Shown here: positions 6,616 through 14,198 of the stretch, in pieces
Numbering within the stretch: position 1 is the stretch's first letter
How the letters are laid out: the number at the start of each line of letters is the position of its first letter
The notes under the pieces: generated by a model
Told to the model about the DNA's origin: nothing
Seen by the model: only the letters and a program-made list of their open reading frames with translations
Database searches by the model: none
Source of the DNA: an uncultured Collinsella sp.
GTDB taxonomy: Bacteria > Actinomycetota > Coriobacteriia > Coriobacteriales > Coriobacteriaceae
Assembly: GCA_900541695.1 (NCBI GenBank)
Contig: UQKL01000024.1
Span: 1 to 27,749 of the forward strand
DNA: 27,749 nucleotides
Reading direction: 5' to 3'
Position numbers and translations under genes: made by a program

Positions 6616-7059
6616 TCACCTTAGCTTGTCGAGCTCTTGCAAAAACTCGTCGACGTCTTTGAAATCGCGATAGACCGAGGCAAAGCGAATGTATGCCACC
6701 TTGTCGATCTTGGCCAGGCGCTTGAGCACCATATCGCCCAGTTCATGGGACGTTACAGCCGTCAGCGTACGCGAACGCAGCTCCACCTCGATATCATCGA
6801 TGATCTCGTTGAGCTTTTTCGTATCGATATCGCGCTTAATCGTGGCACGCATCAGGCCGACCAGCAGCTTGTTGCGATCGAACCGCTGCTTTGACCCGTC
6901 GGATTTGATGACCTCAATGGGATCTTCGCAACGCTCGAACGTCGTAAAACGATAATTGCACGAACAACATTCACGACGGCGCTTGATAGTGTTGTTCGAC
7001 TCCTGCATACGGGAATCGACAACGCGGGTATGTGCCTTGCCGCATTTGGGACAGCGCAT
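6616..7059 (-). CDS. nrdR: Transcriptional repressor NrdR
   Basis: A 147-residue repressor of ribonucleotide reductase genes. A zinc ribbon occupies residues 3-34 (CPKCG ... CCSC) and binds NrdR boxes. An ATP-cone domain (residues ~46-136, starting [19 protein letters not shown]) senses ATP/dATP. The length and both domains are typical. The start at 7059 has AGGAGGAGG upstream. The start codon lies inside a perfect 11-bp inverted repeat (7055-7096), described separately. It sits downstream of a LexA-controlled gene on the same strand, 51 bases from its stop, as in mycobacteria, where nrdR also lies next to a LysM gene and lexA. No nrd reductase gene or NrdR box was recognised in the window. 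Confidence 0.96.
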   Translation of the reverse strand: MRCPKCGKAHTRVVDSRMQESNNTIKRRRECCSCNYRFTTFERCEDPIEVIKSDGSKQRFDRNKLLVGLMRATIKRDIDTKKLNEIIDDIEVELRSRTLTAVTSHELGDMVLKRLAKIDKVAYIRFASVYRDFKDVDEFLQELDKLR

Positions 7060-7096
7060 GGTACCTCCTCCTAAACGATAACAAGGGTACCATGCG
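7055..7096 (-). promoter_or_regulatory. Hairpin enclosing the nrdR start codon
   Basis: CGCATGGTACC (7055-7065) and GGTACCATGCG (7086-7096) are perfect inverted repeats 20 bases apart. In the mRNA the 3' arm contains the AUG start codon of nrdR, and the loop carries most of the purine-rich ribosome binding site. Folding would hide the start codon. Whether it works as a switch is not shown. Confidence 0.6.
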
Positions 7097-7110
7097 ACCG
7101 AGCCGAAATC

Positions 7111-7560
7111 TTACGAACGAGCCGGAACTTTCAGAACTGCACCAGCATCAAGAGAGCCGCGATCGAGGTGATTGACGCTACGAATCATGTCGGAAGTCTC
7201 CTGCGTGGAAAGGCCATCGATGGGATGCTCCTGGGCAAGCGACCACAGGGAATCGCCGGACTGCACACGAACCGACTCGTAGGTAACGTTAGCTACGGAA
7301 TCGGCATATGCTGCGTGACGAGCAGAAAAAACTGACGTGGCAAGCACGAAGAACAGGGTGAACGCTACGGCAACAGCAACAATCGTCGTGGCCTTCAGGG
7401 CAACAGGAGCCGAAGCAACGGACGCACGCTGGGTGCGAACGGGCTTAGTGGCCACGGCCTGAAAATGAGACCGGCCGCCCTTCACGACCGTAAAGGCAGG
7501 CGAAGCGGGCGCCTCGAGCTTAAGAGCGAGGTTTCCCTGGACCATATCCGCTGCGTTCAT
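7111..7560 (-). CDS. LysM membrane protein, probable SOS cell-division inhibitor (YneA/DivS/ChiZ-like)
   Basis: A 149-residue protein with a basic cytoplasmic N-terminus, one transmembrane helix at ~58-79 and an outside LysM domain at ~96-147 (VRVQSGDSLWSLAQEH ... AGAVLKVPA), which binds peptidoglycan. It diverges from lexA and its promoter carries a LexA box. That layout matches YneA in Bacillus, DivS in Corynebacterium and ChiZ (Rv2719c) in Mycobacterium tuberculosis, small SOS-induced proteins that delay septation. The role here is inferred from context and architecture. AGGAG seven bases before ATG at 7560 sets the start. nrdR and dut follow on the same strand and may share its transcript. 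Confidence 0.8.
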   Translation of the reverse strand: MNAADMVQGNLALKLEAPASPAFTVVKGGRSHFQAVATKPVRTQRASVASAPVALKATTIVAVAVAFTLFFVLATSVFSARHAAYADSVANVTYESVRVQSGDSLWSLAQEHPIDGLSTQETSDMIRSVNHLDRGSLDAGAVLKVPARS

Positions 7561-7630
7561 TCTGTTCTCCTCTCGTTTGTTTTGACGAGAACTGTTTTAT
7601 CAAGCCGCGGGGACAAAAAAGTCTAGCGCG

Positions 7631-7644
7631 GGAACGAGTGTTCG
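7631..7644. promoter_or_regulatory. LexA box 1
   Basis: GGAACGAGTGTTCG fits the Gram-positive LexA operator CGAACNNNNGTTCG (13 of 14 including free positions, read on either strand). It lies just downstream of the -10 box of the LysM gene, where a repressor blocks transcription. Confidence 0.75.
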
Positions 7645-7650
7645 GTTATT

Positions 7651-7678
7651 ATTATCTTCGAACAGTTGTTCCTGTCAA
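7651..7678 (-). promoter_or_regulatory. SOS promoter of the LysM-nrdR-dut group
   Basis: On the - strand a perfect -35 TTGACA (7673-7678) lies 16 bases from the -10 GATAAT (7651-7656). LexA box 2 fills the spacer, so LexA binding would exclude RNA polymerase. Confidence 0.75.
7659..7672. promoter_or_regulatory. LexA box 2
   Basis: CGAACAGTTGTTCC is a near-perfect LexA operator. It sits between the -35 and -10 boxes of the LysM-gene promoter and 52 bases upstream of the lexA start, so it can repress both directions. Confidence 0.85.
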
Positions 7679-7686
7679 GCAAAAAT

Positions 7687-7700
7687 AGAACATTTGTTTG
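7687..7700. promoter_or_regulatory. LexA box 3 (imperfect)
   Basis: AGAACATTTGTTTG keeps GAAC and GTT at the right spacing but loses the outer C and G. It lies 23 bases before the lexA ATG and would serve autoregulation. It is weaker than boxes 1 and 2. Confidence 0.55.
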
Positions 7701-7723
7701 GTATGGGTAGAGAGGAATCCCTG

Positions 7724-8368
7724 ATGGCTCGCAAAATTACCAAGCGTCAGCAGCAAATTTACGACTTCATCAAGGAATATCAGCAGGAGAAGGGCTATCC
7801 GCCCAGTGTGCGCGAGATGGCTTCGGCCGTGGGCCTTTCCTCCCCTAGCACCGTACATGCGCATCTCTCCGCGCTGGAAGCACGCGGCCTGCTCAAGCGT
7901 GATGCCACCAAGCCTCGCGCTCTCGAGCTCTTTGACGAGGACGGATCTTCCGTCTCCATCTCAAAGTCCGATGAGCCCACGGCGCCCCGAGGCACCGTAT
8001 CGCTGCCTCTCGTAGGCCGTGTCGCTGCAGGGATTCCCATCCTTGCCGAGCAGAATATCGAGGACACCTTTACCATCCCAACCGAGATCGCAACGGACCA
8101 GGGGTCCTTTATCCTCGAGGTCCACGGCAATTCGATGATTAACGTCGGCATCTATAACGGCGACTACATCATCGTTCGGGAGCAGAAAAGCGCCATGAAT
8201 GGTGAGATTGTCGTGGCCATGATCGATGGTTCCGCAACGGTCAAAACGTTCTACAAGGAGCAGGGACGCGTTCGCCTGCAGCCCGAAAACGACACCATGG
8301 AGCCTATCTACGCGACAAATCCCACGATTCTGGGCAAGGTCGTCGGTTTGATGCGCCGGTTTTCGTAA
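7724..8368 (+). CDS. lexA: LexA repressor
   Basis: A 214-residue SOS master repressor. The winged helix at residues ~1-65 includes SVREMASAVGLSSPSTVHAH. The self-cleavage site is Ala102-Gly103 (VAAGIPIL), the catalytic serine is Ser137 (HGNSM) and the general-base lysine is Lys174 (ATVKTFY). RecA filaments on single-stranded DNA trigger this cleavage and release the regulon. The ATG at 7724 has AGAGGAA upstream; in-frame TTG (7694) and ATG (7703) codons further up overlap LexA box 3 and lack binding sites. Three LexA boxes precede the gene, so it is autoregulated. Its stop overlaps the start of the next gene (TAATG), so the downstream membrane enzyme is co-expressed. Confidence 0.97.
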   Translation: MARKITKRQQQIYDFIKEYQQEKGYPPSVREMASAVGLSSPSTVHAHLSALEARGLLKRDATKPRALELFDEDGSSVSISKSDEPTAPRGTVSLPLVGRVAAGIPILAEQNIEDTFTIPTEIATDQGSFILEVHGNSMINVGIYNGDYIIVREQKSAMNGEIVVAMIDGSATVKTFYKEQGRVRLQPENDTMEPIYATNPTILGKVVGLMRRFS

Positions 8369-9072
8369 TGCAAATACGCATCACGATCTTTGATACTATC
8401 CGCGGGTTTACCATGCTGTCGATGGCGGGATTTCATGCCTGCTACGACCTTGCCTACCTATATGGTTGGGATATGCCCTGGTTTACCCAGACCATCTTCC
8501 AGGACATCTGGCGCGCCAGCATCAGTTGGGTATTTTTGTTTATTGCCGGCTGGATGTGCACCCTCTCGCGCAACAACACCAAGCGTGCCGCCAAATATGC
8601 CGTTGCCGCTTTAGTTGTATGGGTCGCAACGACGCTCGTCTCGGTCGATGACTCGGTGAACTTCGGCATCATTTTCTGCATGGCGGCGTGCACCGCCATT
8701 GTTGCACTCGCGCGCCCGATTCTCGATAGGGTACCGGCAGTATGGGGTATAACGATTTGCCTCATACTCTTTGTCTGTACCTGGAGCATTCCTAAAGCGG
8801 TCTACCCTATCCCCTATCTAGCTTGGCTGGGATTCCCAGGTCCAGACTTTGTCTCCGGTGATTACTATCCGCTCATACCCTTCTTATTAATGTACCTCGC
8901 AGGCTTCTTTGCCGCCCGCACGGCACAAAAAGCAAACCGTGAAGCGCCAGCATGGGCCTATGCGAATCCCATCCCGGCGCTCGCAAGCCTCGGACGCCAT
9001 GCGCTGCCGTTCTACCTGCTTCATCAACCGGTTATCTTGGGTGTACTGGAGCTGATTTATTCCGTTCGGTAA
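8368..9072 (+). CDS. Heparan-alpha-glucosaminide N-acetyltransferase-like membrane protein (DUF1624)
   Basis: A 234-residue integral membrane protein of the DUF1624/HGSNAT catalytic-domain group. It opens with the family signature FDTIRGFTMLSMAGFHACYD (residues 8-27), holding conserved Asp, Arg and His. About six to seven hydrophobic helices follow, and it ends with LGRHALPFYLLHQPV, the usual closing helix. Relatives pass acyl groups across membranes to sugars; the bacterial substrate is not known. It shares TAATG with lexA, so it is translated with the SOS repressor and would be induced by DNA damage. Its 3' end overlaps the convergent hflX gene by 16 bases. The family call is good; the substrate is open. 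Confidence 0.85.
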   Translation: MQIRITIFDTIRGFTMLSMAGFHACYDLAYLYGWDMPWFTQTIFQDIWRASISWVFLFIAGWMCTLSRNNTKRAAKYAVAALVVWVATTLVSVDDSVNFGIIFCMAACTAIVALARPILDRVPAVWGITICLILFVCTWSIPKAVYPIPYLAWLGFPGPDFVSGDYYPLIPFLLMYLAGFFAARTAQKANREAPAWAYANPIPALASLGRHALPFYLLHQPVILGVLELIYSVR

Positions 9073-10346
9073 CGCTCAAGACGTGGTGCGATACGTGCCG
9101 GCAGCTTTGCCACAATACGAACGCCGTCCTCAAGATATTCCTCGTGCAGAAGGGTTCCCTGTTCGTGCACGAGCGTGATTAACGCGCCCTCTCGATACGG
9201 AATATCGGCCGAGAGCAACACGTCTGTAGCGGTCGCTTCACGAGCAATGCGGTCGACTAAGTCATCAAGACCCTCACCCGTCTGAGCCGAGAACAGCACT
9301 GCCTCGGGATAGCGCCGGCGGAAGCTCAAGCGGTCGACGCTATCGAGCAGATCAATTTTATTGAACACGGTAAGCGTCAGGCGCTCACCGGCACCAATCT
9401 CGTCAAGGACACGATCAACCGCCTCGAGCTGACGCTCGTAATCCTCGTCGGAAGCATCTACAACTTTAAGAATCAAATCGGCGCCGAGCACCTCGGAAAG
9501 CGTAGATTTAAACGCGTCGACCAGGCCATGGGGCAGCTTTTGAATAAAGCCGACGGTATCAGTGATCGTCATGCCACGGCCACCGGGTAAACGGTACGAG
9601 CGCGTCGTAGGATCGAGCGTGGCAAACAGCTTATCCTGTGAAAGTACCGTGGATCCCGTCAAACGATTAAGCAATGTCGACTTGCCGGCATTGGTGTAAC
9701 CAGCCAACGCCACACGAAACGCCGGCGATTCAATACGGCTTTTCGATTGCACATCGCGACGTTGTTCAACCTGTTTCAGTTCGCGTCGAAGCGCAGCGAT
9801 CTTATTGCGAATCAGGCGACGGTCGACCTCGAGCTGGCTTTCGCCCTGGCCAAAACGCGATCCAATGCCGCCACGCGTCTGTTCCTTGGCAAGATGGCTC
9901 CACATACCTCGCAGACGAGGCAGCAGATACTGCAACTGTGCCAGCTGCACCTGCAAGCGGCCCTCACGAGTCTGGGCATGCAGGCCAAAGATATCCAAAA
10001 TCAATGCCGTACGGTCAATAATCTTGACCGGTTCGCCCACGGCTTTCTCAAGATAGGACTGCTGCGAGGGCGTCAGGTCGTCGTCGAAGATAACAACATC
10101 CGCATCCATACGATGCACCAAACCGCACAGCTCCTCGACCTTTCCGGAGCCGATAAACGATTTAGGATAGGGCTTGACCAGGCGCTGAGACAAGCGTTCA
10201 ACGCATTGGGCCCCAGCAGTGTGGGCTAGACGCTCGAGCTCGTCGAGCGAACGGTCGAGCGGCCAGGCGTTATCGCGCCACTCAACACCAACCAAGATGG
10301 CGCGCTCGGGTTCAGGCGCCGTGGGGACCAAAGGAAAACGAGCCAT
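9057..10346 (-). CDS. hflX: Ribosome-associated GTPase HflX
   Basis: A 429-residue GTPase that binds the 50S subunit and splits stalled or hibernating ribosomes. The N-terminal domain (to ~200) has the conserved KPYPKSFIGSGKVEEL stretch and the helical segment LQVQLAQLQYLLPRLRGMW. The G domain follows with G1 GYTNAGKS (216-223), G3 DTVGF (263-267) and G4 NKID (about 329). The C-terminal domain is short. The ATG overlaps the miaA stop (TAATG), so it is the last gene of the coupled miaB-miaA-hflX group, an order found in many bacteria. The convergent acyltransferase gene overlaps its 3' end by 16 bases, leaving no room for a terminator between them. Confidence 0.96.
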   Translation of the reverse strand: MARFPLVPTAPEPERAILVGVEWRDNAWPLDRSLDELERLAHTAGAQCVERLSQRLVKPYPKSFIGSGKVEELCGLVHRMDADVVIFDDDLTPSQQSYLEKAVGEPVKIIDRTALILDIFGLHAQTREGRLQVQLAQLQYLLPRLRGMWSHLAKEQTRGGIGSRFGQGESQLEVDRRLIRNKIAALRRELKQVEQRRDVQSKSRIESPAFRVALAGYTNAGKSTLLNRLTGSTVLSQDKLFATLDPTTRSYRLPGGRGMTITDTVGFIQKLPHGLVDAFKSTLSEVLGADLILKVVDASDEDYERQLEAVDRVLDEIGAGERLTLTVFNKIDLLDSVDRLSFRRRYPEAVLFSAQTGEGLDDLVDRIAREATATDVLLSADIPYREGALITLVHEQGTLLHEEYLEDGVRIVAKLPARIAPRLERYRTE

Positions 10347-11284
10347 TAGGCAGCCTCGATGCGATGGTAAATATCATCAACGACCTCATCGATCGTAAAC
10401 TCATCCATATCGAACCACACGATGCGATTGTCACGTTTAAACCAGGAAAGCTGACGCTTGGCATAGCGACGTGAGCGCATCTTGATAAGCTCACGGGCCT
10501 CATCCATGGTAATAGCGCCACGCAAGGAATCAATAATCTCTTTGTAACCAATTGCCTGCATCGACGTAAGCGCATCGCCCAGGCCCTGATCCATAAGGCC
10601 ACGGACCTCATCAACCAGCCCCTGCTCAAACATAAGGTCGACACGCAGGTTAATGCGCTCATAGAGCACTTCACGACTACGCGTCAGACCAAACCACAAG
10701 GCGTGATAACGCTCGCGCGGAACACTGAATTTCGACTTCTGCTGGGCATATGACACGCCGTCATCGTACATCTCGAGCGCACGAATCACACGACGCACGT
10801 TATGGGGATGAATCACGGCAGCCGATTCGGGGTCGCGCTCGGCAAGCAGGGCATGCAATGCTTCCTCTCCAATGCGCTCGGCAAGCTCCTGATATCCCGC
10901 GCGGCGTTCGTCCTCGAGTTCTCCCGAAGGAAAATCCATTTCATCGAGAGCGGCCTTGAGATACAAGCCCGTACCGCCGCAAAAGACCGGAAGGCGCTGC
11001 TCACCAAGCAGACGCTCGATATGCGCTCGAGCGTCCGACTGGTAGAGCGCGGCGGAATACGCGACGCCCGGATCCACGATATCGACAAGACGCAGAGGTG
11101 CCGAGCACTCCTCGGGCATCATCTTGGCCGTACCGATGTCCATACCGCGGTAGATTTGCATCGCGTCACACGACAACACTTCAGACGAAAGGCGAGCAGC
11201 CAGACGGTCGGCAACATCGCTCTTGCCGACCGCCGTCGGACCGACAATCGCTACGGCAGAAAGGCTTGATCCGGGAGAAATCAT
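10346..11284 (-). CDS. miaA: tRNA dimethylallyltransferase MiaA
   Basis: A 312-residue enzyme that adds a dimethylallyl group to N6 of A37 in tRNAs reading UNN codons, giving i6A37. The P-loop-like GPTAVGKS is at residues 15-22. DAMQIYRGMDIGTAK (40-54) is the substrate-pocket signature, and the family's AIGYKEI segment follows near residue 240. The start is the ATG at 11284, which shares TAATG with the end of miaB. A longer frame into miaB has no support. MiaB then converts i6A to ms2i6A, so the two neighbouring enzymes act in series on the same base. No separate binding site is seen, which suits coupled translation. Confidence 0.96.
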   Translation of the reverse strand: MISPGSSLSAVAIVGPTAVGKSDVADRLAARLSSEVLSCDAMQIYRGMDIGTAKMMPEECSAPLRLVDIVDPGVAYSAALYQSDARAHIERLLGEQRLPVFCGGTGLYLKAALDEMDFPSGELEDERRAGYQELAERIGEEALHALLAERDPESAAVIHPHNVRRVIRALEMYDDGVSYAQQKSKFSVPRERYHALWFGLTRSREVLYERINLRVDLMFEQGLVDEVRGLMDQGLGDALTSMQAIGYKEIIDSLRGAITMDEARELIKMRSRRYAKRQLSWFKRDNRIVWFDMDEFTIDEVVDDIYHRIEAA

Positions 11285-12654
11285 TAGCGAGGCTCGCCCA
11301 CGACGGAGCCGGAGAGATACCACGTCTTGGCGACATCAACATCGACGTCGACGATTTTGCCGATAAGCTGATCGATGCTATAGCCAGCAGGAATGGGCGC
11401 ATGCACCGTCTGGTTCTTAGGGCTCTTGCCCAGAAGGACAGCGTCGTTCTTCTTGCTAGTACCCTCAATAAGCGCAGGCACCACGGTGTGAAGCTCGCCC
11501 TGGTTATACTCGTGTGCCGTCGTCTCGATAACCTTGACCAGACGGTTAAAGCGCTCAAGGATAACCTCATGCGGGGTGGGATCATAAATCTCGGCGGCCG
11601 GGGTACCGGCGCGCTTGGAGTAAATAAACGTGTAGGCTTGGGCATAGCGCACCGTCTCGGCAAGCGAGAGCGTCTGCTCAAAGTCTTCCTCGGTCTCACC
11701 CGGGAAGCCCACGATGATGTCGGTCGAAAGCGCAATATCGGGCATACGGTTACGAATACGATCGACCAGGCCCAGATAATCCTCGCGCGTGTACCGACGA
11801 TTCATCTCTTTAAGGATGCGCGTGGAACCAGACTGAACGGCCAGGTGGAGCTGCGGCATGACGGCAGGTGTCTCGGCCATAGCATCAATGGTCTCGGGCA
11901 GCAGATCCTTAGGATGCGAAGAGGTAAAGAAGATGCGCTCGACACCCGTATCGCCCACGGCGCGCAGCAGATCGGCAAAGCGCGGCTTGCCAAAGAGATC
12001 GCGACCGTAGGAGTTAACGTTTTGGCCCAGCAGCGTAATCTCGCGCACACCCTGACGCACCAGACCTGTCACTTCGTCGACAATCTCCTCGAAGGGACGG
12101 CTCTTCTCACGACCACGTACGTACGGCACGATGCAGTACGTGCAGAAGTTGTTGCAGCCCGTCATGATAGGCACCCAGGCGTGATACTGCGTCTCGCGAT
12201 GCCACGGCATACTCATGGCGTCGGTATCCTCATGCTCATTCGTGCGGATATGGCGCTTGCCATCCAAAAACGCCTCGGCGATAAGCTCCGCCACGTGCGC
12301 AATAGAATGGGTGCCAAAAATGACGTTGACGTTATCGACGTTGGTGAGCAAGCCCTCGCCATCGCGCTGGGCGATGCAGCCGCCCACGGCGACCACGCGC
12401 TTACCCGAAGGCGAAGGAGGAAGGCTCTTGCAGGAATTGCACTGACCATACAAACGCGTATCGGCAGCCTCGCGTACACAGCACGTCATGAACACGACAA
12501 TATCGGCATGCTCCGGATCGAGCGCCATAAGACAGCCATACGAATCGAGCAAACCACTCACGCGCTCGGAGTCGTGCTGGTTCATCTGGCAGCCGAATGT
12601 GCGAATAAAGTAGGTTTTACCGGCAAGAATATCGCGTACGGAACGCTGGTCCAT
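11284..12654 (-). CDS. miaB: tRNA-2-methylthio-N6-dimethylallyladenosine synthase MiaB
   Basis: A 456-residue radical-SAM methylthiotransferase. The N-terminal UPF0004 domain has the three cluster cysteines Cys22 (FGCQMNQHDSE), Cys58 (TCCVREAA) and Cys93 (VGGCIAQRDG). The radical-SAM core has GCNNFCTYCIVPYVRG with Cys167, Cys171 and Cys174. The end of the protein is a TRAM domain that binds tRNA. Two [4Fe-4S] clusters and SAM insert methylthio at C2 of i6A37. AGGATG nine bases before the ATG is a moderate binding site. Sixty-five bases separate it from spoVS upstream. It resembles RimO, also in this window, but the MiaB N-terminal motif (GCQMN) tells them apart. Confidence 0.97.
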   Translation of the reverse strand: MDQRSVRDILAGKTYFIRTFGCQMNQHDSERVSGLLDSYGCLMALDPEHADIVVFMTCCVREAADTRLYGQCNSCKSLPPSPSGKRVVAVGGCIAQRDGEGLLTNVDNVNVIFGTHSIAHVAELIAEAFLDGKRHIRTNEHEDTDAMSMPWHRETQYHAWVPIMTGCNNFCTYCIVPYVRGREKSRPFEEIVDEVTGLVRQGVREITLLGQNVNSYGRDLFGKPRFADLLRAVGDTGVERIFFTSSHPKDLLPETIDAMAETPAVMPQLHLAVQSGSTRILKEMNRRYTREDYLGLVDRIRNRMPDIALSTDIIVGFPGETEEDFEQTLSLAETVRYAQAYTFIYSKRAGTPAAEIYDPTPHEVILERFNRLVKVIETTAHEYNQGELHTVVPALIEGTSKKNDAVLLGKSPKNQTVHAPIPAGYSIDQLIGKIVDVDVDVAKTWYLSGSVVGEPR

Positions 12655-12719
12655 GAGCTTACATCCTAACGATGGTATCGACGGGGCGCATAGGTGCTAC
12701 AAGCGTGCAGGTGGATCGT

Positions 12720-13037
12720 TTACGCAACAGGCTTAACGTCGTCCATGACGACGTTATCCATAGCAGCCCGATTAATCTGGTGAACGTAGATAGAGAGGCG
12801 GATTGCCGTGCGCGACTCCCCGTTAATGAGGATGTCGGAGAACACCGGCGCGCAGGAGACATCAAAGCCGGTCGGAATCAGAAAGCCGCGCGCAATGGCA
12901 ACGGCCTTGATGGCCTGGTTGACGGCACCGGCGCCAACGCATTGAATGTTGACGGGGACGCCATCTTTGACCATGCCGGCAATGGCGCCGGCAACGGACG
13001 CGGGCGATGATTTGCTTGATACCTTCAGGCAATCCAT
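12720..13037 (-). CDS. spoVS: Stage V sporulation protein S (SpoVS) homologue
   Basis: A 105-residue protein of the SpoVS/Alba-like family. Residues 1-~85 carry the whole family pattern: LKVSSKSSPASVAGAIAG, GAGAVNQAIKAVAIARGF and ESRTAIRLSIYV. The usual length is 86; here ~17 extra residues follow, rich in Asp, Asn and Val. In Bacillus SpoVS affects sporulation and septation and is thought to bind nucleic acid. Coriobacteria do not sporulate, so another role is likely. CAGGAG eight bases before the ATG at 13037 fixes the start; the open frame extends further, but without a site. It lies 74 bases after the GHKL ATPase gene. The rny-to-spoVS order is also seen in Firmicutes. Confidence 0.93.
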   Translation of the reverse strand: MDCLKVSSKSSPASVAGAIAGMVKDGVPVNIQCVGAGAVNQAIKAVAIARGFLIPTGFDVSCAPVFSDILINGESRTAIRLSIYVHQINRAAMDNVVMDDVKPVA

Positions 13038-13111
13038 GAAGAAACTCCTGCGTTTAAAAGTACGTTTTAACTGCAATAACTGTATCGTACCGAGCGGACT
13101 CGGTAAAGATT

Positions 13112-14197
13112 TTATTCCTCTTTAGCAAGATCGAACGTCACCGTGATGCGATCACGCGAAACGCGAATCTTAGGGTCGCCGCACAGATTGAGGTAATACC
13201 GGGCGGCGAGGTCGTTAAAGTCACGCTCGACCGCACGCGAAAACTGCGCCATATCATCCTTGGCGATACGAAGGCCTCGACGGTCCTTAGCAAGATCGAC
13301 GGGAGCCGGCGCATGCGAGGTGGAATCGCGTTCGCGCAGCAGACGCGCGGACACGCCGCGAACGGGCTTAATCTGTCCCGACAGAATACGGTGGGCAGTG
13401 CGCTCGGACATCTCGAGACCCAGCCCGGAGCAGATCCTGATAAAGTCCTCGGCATCGGAGGCAAGGCCCAAACGATCGATCACCGGAAGCTCGCACTCGT
13501 CATCGATAAAGAGCAGGCGCGACGTATCGAGACGGTTCGAAGCCTGAGCGTACAGGGTCGCAGCAATCTCGGACGGAGAGCCCAGATACACATCGCAGCC
13601 ACGCAGCTCCTCAAGGGCAAACTCGCAGGCTGCGCGAATGATGTTATGAGGACCACGCGCGCATACATAGCGACCGTCTTCGTCTTTAACCGCCTGAGGC
13701 CAGCTCGACTGGTCGGCGCGCTCACCCAAGCGTTCGGTGGCAACGCGCACCTTAAACGAAGAGCCCAAATCGACGCCCGATGAAACAACGCGCGCCTCAT
13801 CCGTGTTCTGCTTGATAGAGAACAGCGCCATACCACGACCGTGAACACCCCAACGGTCCATTTTCATGCTCTCGAGCTTGGAAGTGACACGAGCATCGAA
13901 GATACGCTCCTGCATATCCTGCGGCACACCAGAACCGTTATCCAGGAAGAGGAGGGTGCGAACACCCTCCTCCTTGGTCGTGGCAAGATAGACCTTATCG
14001 GCTCCGGCATCGCGAGCATTACGCAGCATCTCGATGACAATGTCCTCTACATGCTGAATGTCATGCTTGGCCTGACGGCGCTCGGCCTCCGAAACTCGGA
14101 GGCGGACATACCCCTCGCCAAGGTTTTCCTCGACGCGAAGGTTGCCCTCCCCCGACATCGACGCGATAAATGAGATGAGCTCGTTCGCGTCGTTCAT
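13112..14197 (-). CDS. GHKL (HATPase) ATP-binding protein of unknown role
   Basis: A 361-residue cytoplasmic protein with an N-terminal GHKL ATPase fold: N-box EMLRNARDAGAD (56-67), G1 box DNGSGVP (86-92) and G2 box GVHGRGMALF (117-126), the set used by MutL, Hsp90 and gyrase. It lacks a histidine-kinase phosphoacceptor domain, a membrane segment and the MutL endonuclease motifs. Residues ~180-361 match no domain I recognise; ILSGQIKPVRGVSARLL (271-287) is a basic stretch. The ATG is one base after the rny stop, so it is tightly coupled to RNase Y and followed by spoVS. A helper of RNA turnover or of SpoVS is a context-only guess. Confidence 0.8.
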   Translation of the reverse strand: MNDANELISFIASMSGEGNLRVEENLGEGYVRLRVSEAERRQAKHDIQHVEDIVIEMLRNARDAGADKVYLATTKEEGVRTLLFLDNGSGVPQDMQERIFDARVTSKLESMKMDRWGVHGRGMALFSIKQNTDEARVVSSGVDLGSSFKVRVATERLGERADQSSWPQAVKDEDGRYVCARGPHNIIRAACEFALEELRGCDVYLGSPSEIAATLYAQASNRLDTSRLLFIDDECELPVIDRLGLASDAEDFIRICSGLGLEMSERTAHRILSGQIKPVRGVSARLLRERDSTSHAPAPVDLAKDRRGLRIAKDDMAQFSRAVERDFNDLAARYYLNLCGDPKIRVSRDRITVTFDLAKEE

Positions 14198-14198
14198 G

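Noticed and set aside
11098..12669. + strand open frame of 523 codons opposite miaB
   Set aside because: Antisense shadow of a complete MiaB.
13088..13105. Hairpin TACCGAG/CTCGGTA between the ATPase gene and spoVS as terminator
   Set aside because: Only 7 bp and no T-run on the - strand; not enough to call a terminator.
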